Positions 35,054 through 43,509 of a DNA stretch of 64,000 nt are shown piece after piece. Each line of letters begins with the position of its first letter. The first letter of the stretch is position 1. The stretch is taken from IMG/VR virus record IMGVR_UViG_3300008110_000075, positions 17,343 to 81,342 of that record. One strand, given 5' to 3'. This DNA is from a virus. The translations under genes were made by a program, and so were the position numbers. The notes beneath the pieces were generated by a model. That model did not search any database. It was not told where the DNA came from and was given only the letters and a program-made list of their open reading frames with translations.

Positions 35054-35851
35054 TTACATGTAGTCGAACAAACTACCCGTTTCATTCCTAAGTTTTCTGA
35101 GGGCTTTTTCTTTGATTTGTCTAACCCTTTCCTTAGTTAAATCAAAGTCATTACCAATATCTTCTAATGTTCTTGTTGAGCCAGATAACCCGAAATAATC
35201 TTGGATGATTACCTTTTCTCTTTCATCGAGAACATCGAGAAGTGAAAGTAATTTATCTTTAAGTGTTTGCTCTGAAGAAAGTCCTGAGTCCGCACTTTCA
35301 GCATTTGGATTTGGAACAACATCCAAAAGCGTATCTCCCTCTTCGTTAAGTGGGCTATCCAAGTTCACAATAGATGGTAGGTTGAGAAACTTCTCAGGAA
35401 GTTCAGTCCCCACCTTGTCAAGTTCTTTTTTCGCCTTATGTAGTTCTTGAACCACATTTACTGGTAGTCGAATTGTTCTAGCATTTTCATTCAAGGATTG
35501 AAGTATGGATTGTCTAATCCACCACACAGCGTATGATATGAATCTAAGATTTTTTGACCAATCAAAATTCTCAATCGCTTTCATAAGACCATAATTACCT
35601 TCAGCGATAAGGTCAGGTAAATCTAACCCTTGGTTTTGATATTGTTTGGAAACAGTAATCACAAACCTTAAGTTACCCTCGAGAATTTCTTTTTTTATTT
35701 CTTCCTTCTCTTGGATTGAGATTCTACCTGATAACATTTTTCTAGAAAGTTCTCTTTCTCTCTCTACCGTCATTACCTTAAGTTTTCTTACTTCTTTAAG
35801 GTAGGCGTTAATTTCTTCCTGATTAATTGGGATTACACTTTTTTCCTTCAT
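35054..35851 (-). CDS. RpoD-like sigma-70 factor (Bacteroidota type)
   Basis: 265 residues. Region 1.2 is recognisable at 11-30 (INAYLKEVRKL). Region 2 (58-130) is complete, with LRFVITVSKQYQNQGLDLPD, the AVWWIRQSILQSL melting/-10 segment and RLP. Region 4 (205-256) has TLEDIGNDFDLTKERVRQIK, the -35 helix. The LNEEGDTLLDVVP and PNAES stretch around 167-186 follows the matching segment of Bacteroidota primary sigma. The region 3 linker is about 20-25 residues shorter. It would direct RNA polymerase to phage promoters, or to host-like ones. T4-like phages normally carry only a small gp55 factor, so a full-length factor is unusual. Confidence 0.9.
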   Translation of the reverse strand: MKEKSVIPINQEEINAYLKEVRKLKVMTVERERELSRKMLSGRISIQEKEEIKKEILEGNLRFVITVSKQYQNQGLDLPDLIAEGNYGLMKAIENFDWSKNLRFISYAVWWIRQSILQSLNENARTIRLPVNVVQELHKAKKELDKVGTELPEKFLNLPSIVNLDSPLNEEGDTLLDVVPNPNAESADSGLSSEQTLKDKLLSLLDVLDEREKVIIQDYFGLSGSTRTLEDIGNDFDLTKERVRQIKEKALRKLRNETGSLFDYM

Positions 35852-35854
35852 AGA

Positions 35855-36373
35855 TTAATTTTTACTATAACTCTTTAATATATCTTTTTCGAACTCTGTA
35901 AGATTTTCAAACCCTTTGTCAATCATCTTGTCCAAAATTTGGTCTAAGGATGGTTTAGGAAACAGGTTATTCTTTTCACCCAAAAGTAATGCCACAAAAT
36001 CGTCATCTTCCTCTTCGTCCATGAAATCTAAATTCCTTTTAATTCTATTAAGGTCGATATTCATCTCAACGTCATCACTTGAATTTTCTAAGTCTAAAAG
36101 ATGACTTTCTATTTCTTTCGGCATAGACAATGTCATATTGTCATGTAATTCTGTCAGAATAAATGCTTCGGTTATACCATAGAGAATTCCACGGATGTAT
36201 TCAAATATTTCACTTTTTTCAACCTCAGAGGCAAAATGGAATATCAAAATACCGTTTGTGTGTTGGAATTTCATGTGAGGTGAGTCAACAATAGGGGTTA
36301 ATGATAGTGCTAACTCTTGACACATCTTCTCGTTTTCGAATTTACCAATTACTGATAAAATGTATTTTTTCAT
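35855..36373 (-). CDS. Hypothetical protein with Bacteroidota-type C-terminal motif
   Basis: 172 residues. The body is alpha/beta with an acidic Asp/Glu run (about 118-125). The C-terminus KPSLDQILDKMIDKGFENLT and EFEKDILKSYSK matches the LDEILDKI...G...LT..EK..L pattern found at the end of Bacteroidota rhomboid and other proteins (DUF6576-like), a short protein-interaction or targeting module. Function unknown. The gene directly precedes the sigma factor (3-base gap). Confidence 0.55.
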   Translation of the reverse strand: MKKYILSVIGKFENEKMCQELALSLTPIVDSPHMKFQHTNGILIFHFASEVEKSEIFEYIRGILYGITEAFILTELHDNMTLSMPKEIESHLLDLENSSDDVEMNIDLNRIKRNLDFMDEEEDDDFVALLLGEKNNLFPKPSLDQILDKMIDKGFENLTEFEKDILKSYSKN

Positions 36374-36387
36374 AAAGCAAATATAGG

Positions 36388-36927
36388 TTAAACTCTCTTG
36401 GATAATCCAACTATTTGATAAAAATCTTTTTTTCCTTCACAATACTCTTTTACCAAAGTAAGTAGCCCGCGAAACATAAAAGCATCATCTGATTGTTTTT
36501 CACACTTTGAAAAAAGTTCAACAAATGCTGTAATTGTTTCAACTGTATAATACCCATGACCCCTAAGTTGAGAGTGTTTATTACCCATAACTTGTGGGTG
36601 TTTCAAATCGTATGTATTTCTTTCTTGAATAGATGAGAACTTTTCGGACTCATCGTAGATTTTTATGAGGTCATTAACAAAACTATATAGATAGTTCATT
36701 TTGAAAACTGAACTATGAGACCCTTTAACCAATAAGTCAACTATCCAATGTGTGTGAGATGGGGTTCTCAACCTTTTTCCCTCTTCTTTATACTTAACCA
36801 CAAAATCAAGCTCGGGGTTTTGACCTCGTTCGCCTTGATAAATAGCAACTTCTGTAACTAAGTCAGTTTTCCAAACTTTGATTGGGTGATGTTCAACCCC
36901 TATTTTCTTGAATGTTAAATGTTTCAT
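36388..36927 (-). CDS. Hypothetical protein
   Basis: 179 residues, no recognised domain. It contains HTHWIVDLLVKGSHSS near 58-73 and a helical C-terminus with CEKQSDDAFMFRGL. It overlaps the glycosylase gene by 4 bases (ATGA). Confidence 0.5.
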   Translation of the reverse strand: MKHLTFKKIGVEHHPIKVWKTDLVTEVAIYQGERGQNPELDFVVKYKEEGKRLRTPSHTHWIVDLLVKGSHSSVFKMNYLYSFVNDLIKIYDESEKFSSIQERNTYDLKHPQVMGNKHSQLRGHGYYTVETITAFVELFSKCEKQSDDAFMFRGLLTLVKEYCEGKKDFYQIVGLSKRV

Positions 36928-37400
36928 AGATATACTCTTCCTTTTTTTCCTGAATGTTGTTCATACCATTTACCTTCATTATCCAACCATACGTAAGGGT
37001 CTGAAGGGTCTTCGGACCACCCATATTTTTGATAAAATTCAGGTTCTTTTTTCAAAAGATTGGCACGGTGAGATGAATGAAATCTTTCGTTTCCAATGAA
37101 TGGTGGTATAATAACATCATTCTCAATGTATTGTTCAAAACTCATCGTATTCTTGAATCCTCGACAAATCCATTCTGCAATTGAATAATTCATATACAAT
37201 TTCAACGCAGGGACATAGTCTCTCCACATAACCGTGCAAGGATGGTTTAACCAACCTTTGTATGGTGTTCCATCTAACTTAGGCCTACGGGTGATTGCTG
37301 ATATTATTTGATAAGTTTCAACTCTTTGTTTACCGAGACGTTTGTTGTCGAGGGATTTAAGAGATTTTCTCATATCGGAATATGGTAAGAAAATTTGCAT
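36924..37400 (-). CDS. Pyrimidine-dimer DNA glycosylase-like protein (DenV/MSMEG_6728 type)
   Basis: 158 residues from the ATG at 37400. The N-terminus MQIFLPYSDMRKSLKSLDNK followed by RLGKQRVETYQIISAI, then GWLNHPCTVMWRDYVPALKL and SSHRANLLKK with PYVW, follows the family in which T4 DenV and MSMEG_6728-like proteins are found. DenV cleaves the glycosylic bond of cyclobutane dimers and nicks the site through its N-terminal amine, so it repairs UV damage in viral DNA. Upstream in-frame residues (to 37496) lie within the next gene and are unlikely to be used. Confidence 0.75.
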   Translation of the reverse strand: MQIFLPYSDMRKSLKSLDNKRLGKQRVETYQIISAITRRPKLDGTPYKGWLNHPCTVMWRDYVPALKLYMNYSIAEWICRGFKNTMSFEQYIENDVIIPPFIGNERFHSSHRANLLKKEPEFYQKYGWSEDPSDPYVWLDNEGKWYEQHSGKKGRVYL

Positions 37401-37428
37401 GCTGCAATGATACTGAATATTTTTACAA

Positions 37429-38199
37429 TTACAAAATTTGGTCCAACTTAATAATAAGTTCATTTTTGGGTATACTTCTTGGACCTGTAGTATCACCTGA
37501 ACTAAATTGAATTTGTGATATTAAACGTTGAGCTGTTTGAGGGTCTTCGACTCTAAGAAAATAATGTGAAGTAATTGATACATCTGTATCAGTGAAAACA
37601 TCTCCAGCATTGATACCAACTCTTCTGATTGCTAAATTCGCATGTTGTTTTGTGGTGAAAGTAAATTTTGTGGGAGAAAGTTTTATTTCTTTCTCTCTAA
37701 GAACTTCGGTTTTTTTCAAGATAACCCAAACACATGGGACCATGAAATCTTTTCCTTCGAACGTAAAAATATCCTCAGTTAAATCCTGAATTAATGAAAC
37801 CTCAAAGTTGAGAGGAATCTTGTCAATCATTGACCTTTTTTTGAAACCTTTGGGTAATATGAATGCGATTGTGTCTGCGTGAAGACAACACTTTTTTATA
37901 AATTTTAATGCAAGACTTGAATTTCTCCCAAATGGAGGATTACCAAAGAAAAGCACTTTACGATTCCCCAAGAAACTTAAATCCTTAGTCAAAAAATTAC
38001 ATTGTTCTATATCATCAGACTTAGGTTCAATGTCGTAGGCTATTTTGTCTTGGTGTTCCGCCAAATGAAAAAAAACACCCTCTCCTGCCGATGGCTCTAT
38101 GATTGTATCATAATCAGTTAGATTCAGAGTCTCTAAACACCTTCGAGCGACCTCAGATTTTGTATAAAATTGGTCTAAACCATACTTACTTTTTGACAT
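37429..38199 (-). CDS. N6-adenine-type DNA methyltransferase
   Basis: 256 residues. QFYTKSEVA (10-18) is the N-terminal signature of one group of adenine methylases, EPSAGEGVF (about 35-43) is AdoMet motif I, and NPPFG (about 87-91) is the catalytic motif IV. It resembles the MTase half of Eco57I/Type IIG-like or N6_N4 enzymes, but lacks their nuclease domain. It overlaps by 14 bases with a nuclease-like gene, so a two-gene restriction-modification pair is possible. The C-terminal 100 residues probably recognise the target. Confidence 0.8.
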   Translation of the reverse strand: MSKSKYGLDQFYTKSEVARRCLETLNLTDYDTIIEPSAGEGVFFHLAEHQDKIAYDIEPKSDDIEQCNFLTKDLSFLGNRKVLFFGNPPFGRNSSLALKFIKKCCLHADTIAFILPKGFKKRSMIDKIPLNFEVSLIQDLTEDIFTFEGKDFMVPCVWVILKKTEVLREKEIKLSPTKFTFTTKQHANLAIRRVGINAGDVFTDTDVSITSHYFLRVEDPQTAQRLISQIQFSSGDTTGPRSIPKNELIIKLDQIL

Positions 38200-38704
38200 A
38201 ATCTAAAAAAGTTTCCAAGTTTTTGTAAGAAACCGCAGATTGTATTCTACGTTGGGTTTTATGGTCTCTTTTGAATCTAGGTTGAACGATTCTTTCTTCA
38301 CCCCACTTTTCTTTCCACTCTTTTACTTCAGACTTCCAAGTGGTATCGTAGTCATAACTATTGGAAACAACATTTTTAATCCAATGTTTAAGTTCTTCGA
38401 AGTGTTCCCAAGTGAATAACTCTTTCCATTTTTCAACGTCTACTAATATAACTTTTTCTTCAACAATGTTTGATTTTTTACCTTTCCAAACACCATACAT
38501 TAAATAGAAGTCTTTATCTCTCGATACATTATTGAATATATCGGCCAAGGGAATTTCCGAATTTTGTTTGAAGGTTTTAACTACACATGGGGTTCCATCT
38601 TGACGATAGGCATCCCAAATACCCGTGTAGTTATCATCTGAAGATAGGTTATATCTTTCACAGAGTTGTCTTTGGTAATCAAAACCGTGACCTTGTCTTT
38701 CCAT
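38186..38704 (-). CDS. Restriction-endonuclease-like protein
   Basis: 172 residues. GFDYQRQLCERYNL, IWDAYRQDGTPCVVKTFK (about 29-46, Asp 31 and Lys 43) and then IPLADIFNN and DKDFYLMYGVW follow the order of strands and conserved residues in PD-(D/E)XK-type restriction enzymes, although the middle acidic residue is replaced by Val. It overlaps the adenine methylase gene by 14 bases. A phage-borne restriction-modification unit, or a nuclease against competing phages or host DNA, would be unusual; the fold assignment is tentative. Confidence 0.45.
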   Translation of the reverse strand: MERQGHGFDYQRQLCERYNLSSDDNYTGIWDAYRQDGTPCVVKTFKQNSEIPLADIFNNVSRDKDFYLMYGVWKGKKSNIVEEKVILVDVEKWKELFTWEHFEELKHWIKNVVSNSYDYDTTWKSEVKEWKEKWGEERIVQPRFKRDHKTQRRIQSAVSYKNLETFLDYVKK

Positions 38705-38722
38705 ATCGCAAATGTATGGCTT

Positions 38723-41101
38723 TTATTGAGAAACTTTAGAAATATTTTCCGTTTTTGAAATTCTAACCACATTATTAGCCCAATTGTTTACCAAAGGATT
38801 GTGCGTGATAACAAAAATCTTCTCGAAGTATTCTCTCATCTTAGAAAAAAACTCCCCTACCATTTCTAAGTTTTCGTTTGAAATCTTACCAAAAACTTCG
38901 TCCCATACAATAATGTTTGGTTTTGGTAATGAACACACTTTTGACAACACGGCTCTTAGTGCCATAGCAGCTATCGTTCTTTCATAACCAGACCCTGATG
39001 TCATTGGTTTTTCGATTCCAGTTGAATTATCAATCATCATGAATTCTACCTCATTTTTATCGTTAATTCTTATTTCAAGATTGAAATAACAAGAATCCAT
39101 GAGGAGTCTTTGAAGTTCTTGATTGATTAACGGCATCATCGTCTTCATTATAATTTTCGAGATACCATTTTTACCAAATACCTCCAAATATATCTTATAT
39201 ATTTTTTCCCTTTCAAACTCCTCGGTAATTGTTTGAATCATTTCGAGATTCTTATCGATTTGTTGTTTGAGGTTTTTTATTTGAAGTTGGTTAGATGTTA
39301 TAGTTCTTTCGTAATCTCTCTTCTCATTAATTAAATCGTCTATCCTCATTCCCGCCTTCACTAACTGAGCATCAATATCATTGTTCTTTTTAATCTTATC
39401 TTGAACTTCTTCATATCTTGTCAGTTTGTCTTGAGCTTGCTCGAGTTTAAGTTTCGTAGACTCCAAAGACAATTCATACTTTTCTTTTATGAGTTTGTTT
39501 CTTTCATACTCATCAAAGTCTTTTTTCAGTTGGGTGAAAGACTGTTCTTTTTTTTCTAAATCTCCGATTTCTTTTCTGAATTCCCTGACAAGTTTTTTAT
39601 ATCCTTCTAACTGTTCTATTTTTTTCTTTGTTAGGGATGCCTCCATTAATTTGATTCCGCAGTGCTCGCACTGGATTCCATCCCCATACTTTTCTATCAA
39701 TTCTTGTATTTCTTCAACTTTATTTTCTGCTAACACCAACTCACCATTTCTCGATTTGATTACATCTTTCACCGCGTCGTGTTGGTCTTCATGATAGAAC
39801 TCTTTGGGCTCAATAATCTTAACTTCGTTTATTTGAGTTTGAATCGACTTAGATGAATTTTTGAAGTTTTCTATTTCTGTCTTGAGAGTATTTGGATTTA
39901 GTCTAACAAGTTCTTGGTCTATGTCGTTATGCTTGGATTTAAGAAGATTTTCTTTATAATCTTGACCCTTTTGAAGCCTGTTATCAACATCTTTCATTTT
40001 TTCCTGAGAATCGATAATTTGACTGTCGAGAACTTTTATTTCTTCATTTGACTCTGAATTGTTTTGCTTCAAAGTTTCAGTATTATATACATTGGACAAC
40101 ATACCTTTAGAAAAGTCAGAATAAATTTCTTTACCTGTTTCTTCTTTTTTCTTCAGGAATTCGAGCCCCAAAAATCTACTCAACACTTGTCCACGTGCTG
40201 TTGGCTTTGCCTCCAATAAATCCTCTAAATTCGAAGCGGTAGTCACAATGGTCATCAAAAAGTCATCGATATTACCTATCGATTTTTTGATGAAGTCCTC
40301 AGTCTCTCTCCTTTGTTCACCAGTGAAGTTTTGAAGTTGTCCATCAGCGAGTTTTTTGAAAAACTCCAATTCAGTTTTAACATTCCATTCTCCTGACTTA
40401 GCCTTTTTTCTTTCAATTTGTCTTGCAATAACATATTCCTCACCATCAATAACAATTTCACCTCTAACGGTTACTTTGTTTTTGTCAGAAAAACGGTTAA
40501 AGATTTCCTCTGCTTTCTGTGTTTTGGTTGTTGAGTTAAAGAATAAGAACAATAATAAATCTACCGTCAATACAGTTTTTCCTCCAAAGTTTGGTGGGTC
40601 AGATTCAACTACTGTGATACCATTACACTTGTCAAAATCAATTACTTGATTTTCCCCGTAAGAAAGAAAGTTACTAAACTCTATCTTTTTGATATACCAT
40701 CTCTTGAAGGGGGTTACTTCGACCTCATTTATCAACATTCTATTTTCAACCGCTAAGTCGATATTCATGACTTGGTCAAAATACTGATGTTGGTTTTTAG
40801 ATTCCAAGAAATTTCTGACCAACTCTCTGAGATAGTTTTGGTCCATGATATTCATGGTAACATCTATAGTTTGCTGGGTATCGTCTGTTGTTTTTACTTT
40901 GGTAATTACATTTACGTTTGTTGAGGCATACTTCTTCATGAAGTATTGCTTAACAGACTTGATTCTTTCTTGTGTAAAATTTTCAGAAGAGTCTTCCCAA
41001 ATCACTTGAATGTAAGGGTTATCCAAAGCTGAAGTATCGAGTTTGTGTGACATCTCTTTGTAGTTAAATTCTGGTTTTGGATTGAACAAATCCCATTTCA
41101 T
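38723..41101 (-). CDS. SbcC/Rad50-like recombination ATPase (T4 gp46 counterpart)
   Basis: 792 residues. The ABC ATPase begins near 137 (KKIEFSNFLSYGENQVIDF) after an extra N-terminal part of about 130 residues. Its Walker A region, DPPNFGGKT (168-176), lacks the first Gly of the usual motif. Long coiled coils follow, with a CEHC zinc hook at 478-481. Near the C-terminus are the signature GSGYERT (703-709), Walker B NIIVWDE (728-734) and the switch THN. With the SbcD-like partner encoded nearby it should process DNA ends for recombination-dependent replication. Length and hook match the family. Confidence 0.9.
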   Translation of the reverse strand: MKWDLFNPKPEFNYKEMSHKLDTSALDNPYIQVIWEDSSENFTQERIKSVKQYFMKKYASTNVNVITKVKTTDDTQQTIDVTMNIMDQNYLRELVRNFLESKNQHQYFDQVMNIDLAVENRMLINEVEVTPFKRWYIKKIEFSNFLSYGENQVIDFDKCNGITVVESDPPNFGGKTVLTVDLLLFLFFNSTTKTQKAEEIFNRFSDKNKVTVRGEIVIDGEEYVIARQIERKKAKSGEWNVKTELEFFKKLADGQLQNFTGEQRRETEDFIKKSIGNIDDFLMTIVTTASNLEDLLEAKPTARGQVLSRFLGLEFLKKKEETGKEIYSDFSKGMLSNVYNTETLKQNNSESNEEIKVLDSQIIDSQEKMKDVDNRLQKGQDYKENLLKSKHNDIDQELVRLNPNTLKTEIENFKNSSKSIQTQINEVKIIEPKEFYHEDQHDAVKDVIKSRNGELVLAENKVEEIQELIEKYGDGIQCEHCGIKLMEASLTKKKIEQLEGYKKLVREFRKEIGDLEKKEQSFTQLKKDFDEYERNKLIKEKYELSLESTKLKLEQAQDKLTRYEEVQDKIKKNNDIDAQLVKAGMRIDDLINEKRDYERTITSNQLQIKNLKQQIDKNLEMIQTITEEFEREKIYKIYLEVFGKNGISKIIMKTMMPLINQELQRLLMDSCYFNLEIRINDKNEVEFMMIDNSTGIEKPMTSGSGYERTIAAMALRAVLSKVCSLPKPNIIVWDEVFGKISNENLEMVGEFFSKMREYFEKIFVITHNPLVNNWANNVVRISKTENISKVSQ

Positions 41102-41103
41102 TA

Positions 41104-41289
41104 TTATTGAGGTGTTGTTGTTAGACCTGATGTTTGAGCATCTTTCTTCTTCATTTCCTCTATCTGTAGTTTCATTTGTTCCTCAAACAATTTTTGCATA
41201 ACATTTTTTTGTGCATTGATTTGAGTGTTTCTTGATTGAACTCTTTTTCTGTGAGCCTTTGCTCCACCTCTTTTTTTTGACGTTCCCAT
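41104..41289 (-). CDS. Small basic protein
   Basis: 61 residues. The start (KKRGGAKAHRKRVQSR) is very basic, followed by a Gln/Glu/Lys helix. Probably a nucleic-acid-binding protein. No named family. It adjoins the SbcC gene (2-base gap). Confidence 0.6.
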   Translation of the reverse strand: MGTSKKRGGAKAHRKRVQSRNTQINAQKNVMQKLFEEQMKLQIEEMKKKDAQTSGLTTTPQ

Positions 41290-41292
41290 TTT

Positions 41293-41646
41293 TTAATTGT
41301 TTTGTTGTGGTCTATTTTGTTCAAACCACTCGATTATTGAATTAATTGCCCATACAGAACCAGAAGCCAACATCCCATCAAAAAACCACGATACAAATGG
41401 TGATACTTCAAGTATAGTATGAACTGGTGAATATAAGAAAATTCCGAAGAAAAATCCAACCCAAGTTGGTGTGCACATCATACATTTCAACATATCGGAT
41501 AAGAAAACCCAAAATCCATTGAATAGTGTATGCTCGCTTGCCGCCAATTTGTTTATTTTATTTCTCGGTCCGTTGAAAATGCTCCCATAAACCAAGATGT
41601 TGCTTATTCCATAAGTCATTATCATCCATAAAATTAATTGTGTCAT
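41293..41646 (-). CDS. Small membrane protein with CxxC turn
   Basis: 117 residues, two or three hydrophobic segments (about 3-25, 60-80, 90-105) and LSDMLKCMMCTPTWVGFFFG near 49-68. The CxxC and aromatic turn resembles DUF1360-type membrane proteins. Function unknown. Confidence 0.5.
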   Translation of the reverse strand: MTQLILWMIMTYGISNILVYGSIFNGPRNKINKLAASEHTLFNGFWVFLSDMLKCMMCTPTWVGFFFGIFLYSPVHTILEVSPFVSWFFDGMLASGSVWAINSIIEWFEQNRPQQNN

Positions 41647-41652
41647 AAAATA

Positions 41653-42468
41653 TTATTTATAAAGATTATCATCAAGATTCGAGCCCCTCAAGAACATTGC
41701 TTTTTTATCTTCTTGGAACTTTTGAATATCTTGAATTGTTTTTTCGTATTCTTTTATTTTTTTGTCTTTTTCTATGTTGTCTTGTTTTAGTTTCTGAACT
41801 GTATTCTGTAAAGCATCCAGTTTAGGTTGTAAATCCCCTCCTGTGACTTTTTCAATCACCACTTCTTTGATGACCTCAATTGGAATTTCTTTAGTAACCT
41901 CCACTATTTTTTCCTGTATCACAACTTTGTCAACAGGGATTTCTTTTACAACTTCAACAATCTTTGGTGGTTGATTTTCCAACTGTTGTATTTTGAACAA
42001 CAACTCATTTATTTGAGTATCGTCTGAAACTTTTACGATTTTTTCAATCACTTTTTCAACAGGCACCTCTTTTACTATTTCTTTGACCACAACTTTTTCA
42101 ACAGGGATTTCTTTGATTACCTCGACCACATTTTCAACTACCTTTTCAATTGGAATTTCTTTTATGACCTCAACAATTTTTTCTACAATAACCTCTTTGA
42201 TAACTTCGACTGGTTTTTCAATCTCCACATATTCAATTTTGACAACTTCTTTTTCAATTTCCACCGGTATCTCAACTCTCTTTACAACTTCTTTGATGAC
42301 TTCTTTTTCGGTCACTTTTGGTCCAGCATTTAACAAACCATATCTTTCAATGTTGAATCCAGTTGTAAAGGATTCCTTGACAACTGAGCTTATAAGTAAA
42401 TCGTTGAGATTACAATAAGAAACCAATTCTTTAAGTTCATCTTTGGAAAGATTAAGTTTAACTTCCAT
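41653..42468 (-). CDS. Protein with tandem VxVIKEIPVEKV repeats
   Basis: 271 residues. From about 50 to 210 the sequence is built of short repeats of Val/Ile, Lys, Glu and Pro such as VEVIKEIPIEKVV, in which Pro recurs every 12-20 residues; the rest is a Lys/Asp coiled coil. Similar repeats occur in phage and plasmid proteins and may form an extended rod or bind nucleic acid. No enzymatic motif. It lies between the SbcC- and SbcD-like genes, so a link to recombination is possible but not shown. Confidence 0.6.
   Translation of the reverse strand: MEVKLNLSKDELKELVSYCNLNDLLISSVVKESFTTGFNIERYGLLNAGPKVTEKEVIKEVVKRVEIPVEIEKEVVKIEYVEIEKPVEVIKEVIVEKIVEVIKEIPIEKVVENVVEVIKEIPVEKVVVKEIVKEVPVEKVIEKIVKVSDDTQINELLFKIQQLENQPPKIVEVVKEIPVDKVVIQEKIVEVTKEIPIEVIKEVVIEKVTGGDLQPKLDALQNTVQKLKQDNIEKDKKIKEYEKTIQDIQKFQEDKKAMFLRGSNLDDNLYK
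41850..42320 (-). repeat. Degenerate repeats coding V(E/I)VIKEIPVEKVV
   Basis: Diverged tandem units of about 36-60 bases coding Val/Ile-Lys-Glu-Pro segments. The same region also gives a long Ser/Thr/Ile frame on the other strand that I take as a shadow. Confidence 0.7.
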
Positions 42469-42469
42469 C

Positions 42470-43249
42470 TTAATAATTAACTAACTTTTCAGTTCCCTTC
42501 TCTAAATTATCAATTGAATTAATATAGAATGAAAGGAAAGGTTTAGGGTTAGGTAAATCAATGAAAGTGTATTCGTCTTTTTCGATTTCGTATACTCCGT
42601 ATCCGTGTTTCCTTACTGTTTCACCAAAGTTTTGTTGTATAGTGGAACCAATCATATAAGCTTTCTTACCACCAGGTATGTCAAATATCTGCCTTTTGTG
42701 AATATCGCCACATAGAACTAAATCACACCCTTTGAATTTGTTCGAATCGAAACCATCCTCAAACTTATAACCAATATCAGTGTATAATCCTTGAACGGGT
42801 CCATGAAATAAACCTATATTAATTCTTTCTGACTTTTTTATTTCAGGTGGAATGTTATGCTCCATGAGAGAGAACACACACCAATTAATATTATCATCCT
42901 CATAAACACCTCTGTTTTTGAAATAAGAAATGTTTTCGTTTTTGAGTGAGTCTATTATCGGTGTCAATGCATCGAGACGAGTGTTGTTGTTTTCCAAAAA
43001 ATCATGATTACCGATAATTACAATTGTTTTTGTTATTTCAGCACATTGAGCCAAAACCCAAGCAACAAATTCAACCAATTCAGGTGTCATTTGATTTTTG
43101 GAGTGAACCAAGTCACCTGTGAATACAATTCTATCAGGCGCAAGAGCTTTCCACTCGCTAAGTGCTTGCATCAAAATCCCACGATAAAGTTCGTGGTCTT
43201 TGAACAACCTAATATGAAGGTCAGAAAAATGGACTAATTTTTTAATCAT
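42470..43249 (-). CDS. SbcD/Mre11-like nuclease (T4 gp47 counterpart)
   Basis: 259 residues. All metallophosphoesterase motifs are present: DLH (10-12), GDLVH (45-49), GNHD (80-83), FHGP with His 149 and GDIHKR (181-186). It is shorter than bacterial SbcD and lacks most of the capping domain. It would be the nuclease partner of the SbcC-like protein, trimming DNA ends for recombination-dependent replication. It overlaps the zinc-ribbon gene by 8 bases. Confidence 0.9.
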   Translation of the reverse strand: MIKKLVHFSDLHIRLFKDHELYRGILMQALSEWKALAPDRIVFTGDLVHSKNQMTPELVEFVAWVLAQCAEITKTIVIIGNHDFLENNNTRLDALTPIIDSLKNENISYFKNRGVYEDDNINWCVFSLMEHNIPPEIKKSERINIGLFHGPVQGLYTDIGYKFEDGFDSNKFKGCDLVLCGDIHKRQIFDIPGGKKAYMIGSTIQQNFGETVRKHGYGVYEIEKDEYTFIDLPNPKPFLSFYINSIDNLEKGTEKLVNY

Positions 43250-43478
43250 TAATTAATGATTTTGTTTCTTCTTCAAATGGATTAAATCCTTTATTAACAT
43301 GTCCACAACTATCACACTTTGTTACTGAGAAGGGAACATTTGTGTCTTCTCGGGAACCTGTCATCAGTGCAGGAACTCTTTTTAGAAGTAATACTTCACG
43401 GAAAAAAATCCCACCACAGTTCTCACACTTGACGTTGTCACATTGTCTCAAATCAATTTTTGGGGTTAAATCTTGCAT
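43242..43478 (-). CDS. Zinc-ribbon small protein
   Basis: 78 residues with two CxxC pairs, KCENCGG (about 18-24) and KCDSCGHV (about 54-61), forming a zinc ribbon. No further domain. Small zinc ribbons of this kind accompany replication genes in T4-like phages, but the function is unknown. Confidence 0.65.
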   Translation of the reverse strand: MQDLTPKIDLRQCDNVKCENCGGIFFREVLLLKRVPALMTGSREDTNVPFSVTKCDSCGHVNKGFNPFEEETKSLIND

Positions 43479-43509
43479 ACAGTTTTTATTTAAAATATAG
43501 TAAAAATTA

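Noticed and set aside
42083-42418. Ser/Thr/Ile-rich 111-residue frame on the plus strand
   Set aside because: Antisense shadow of the VIKEIP repeat gene.
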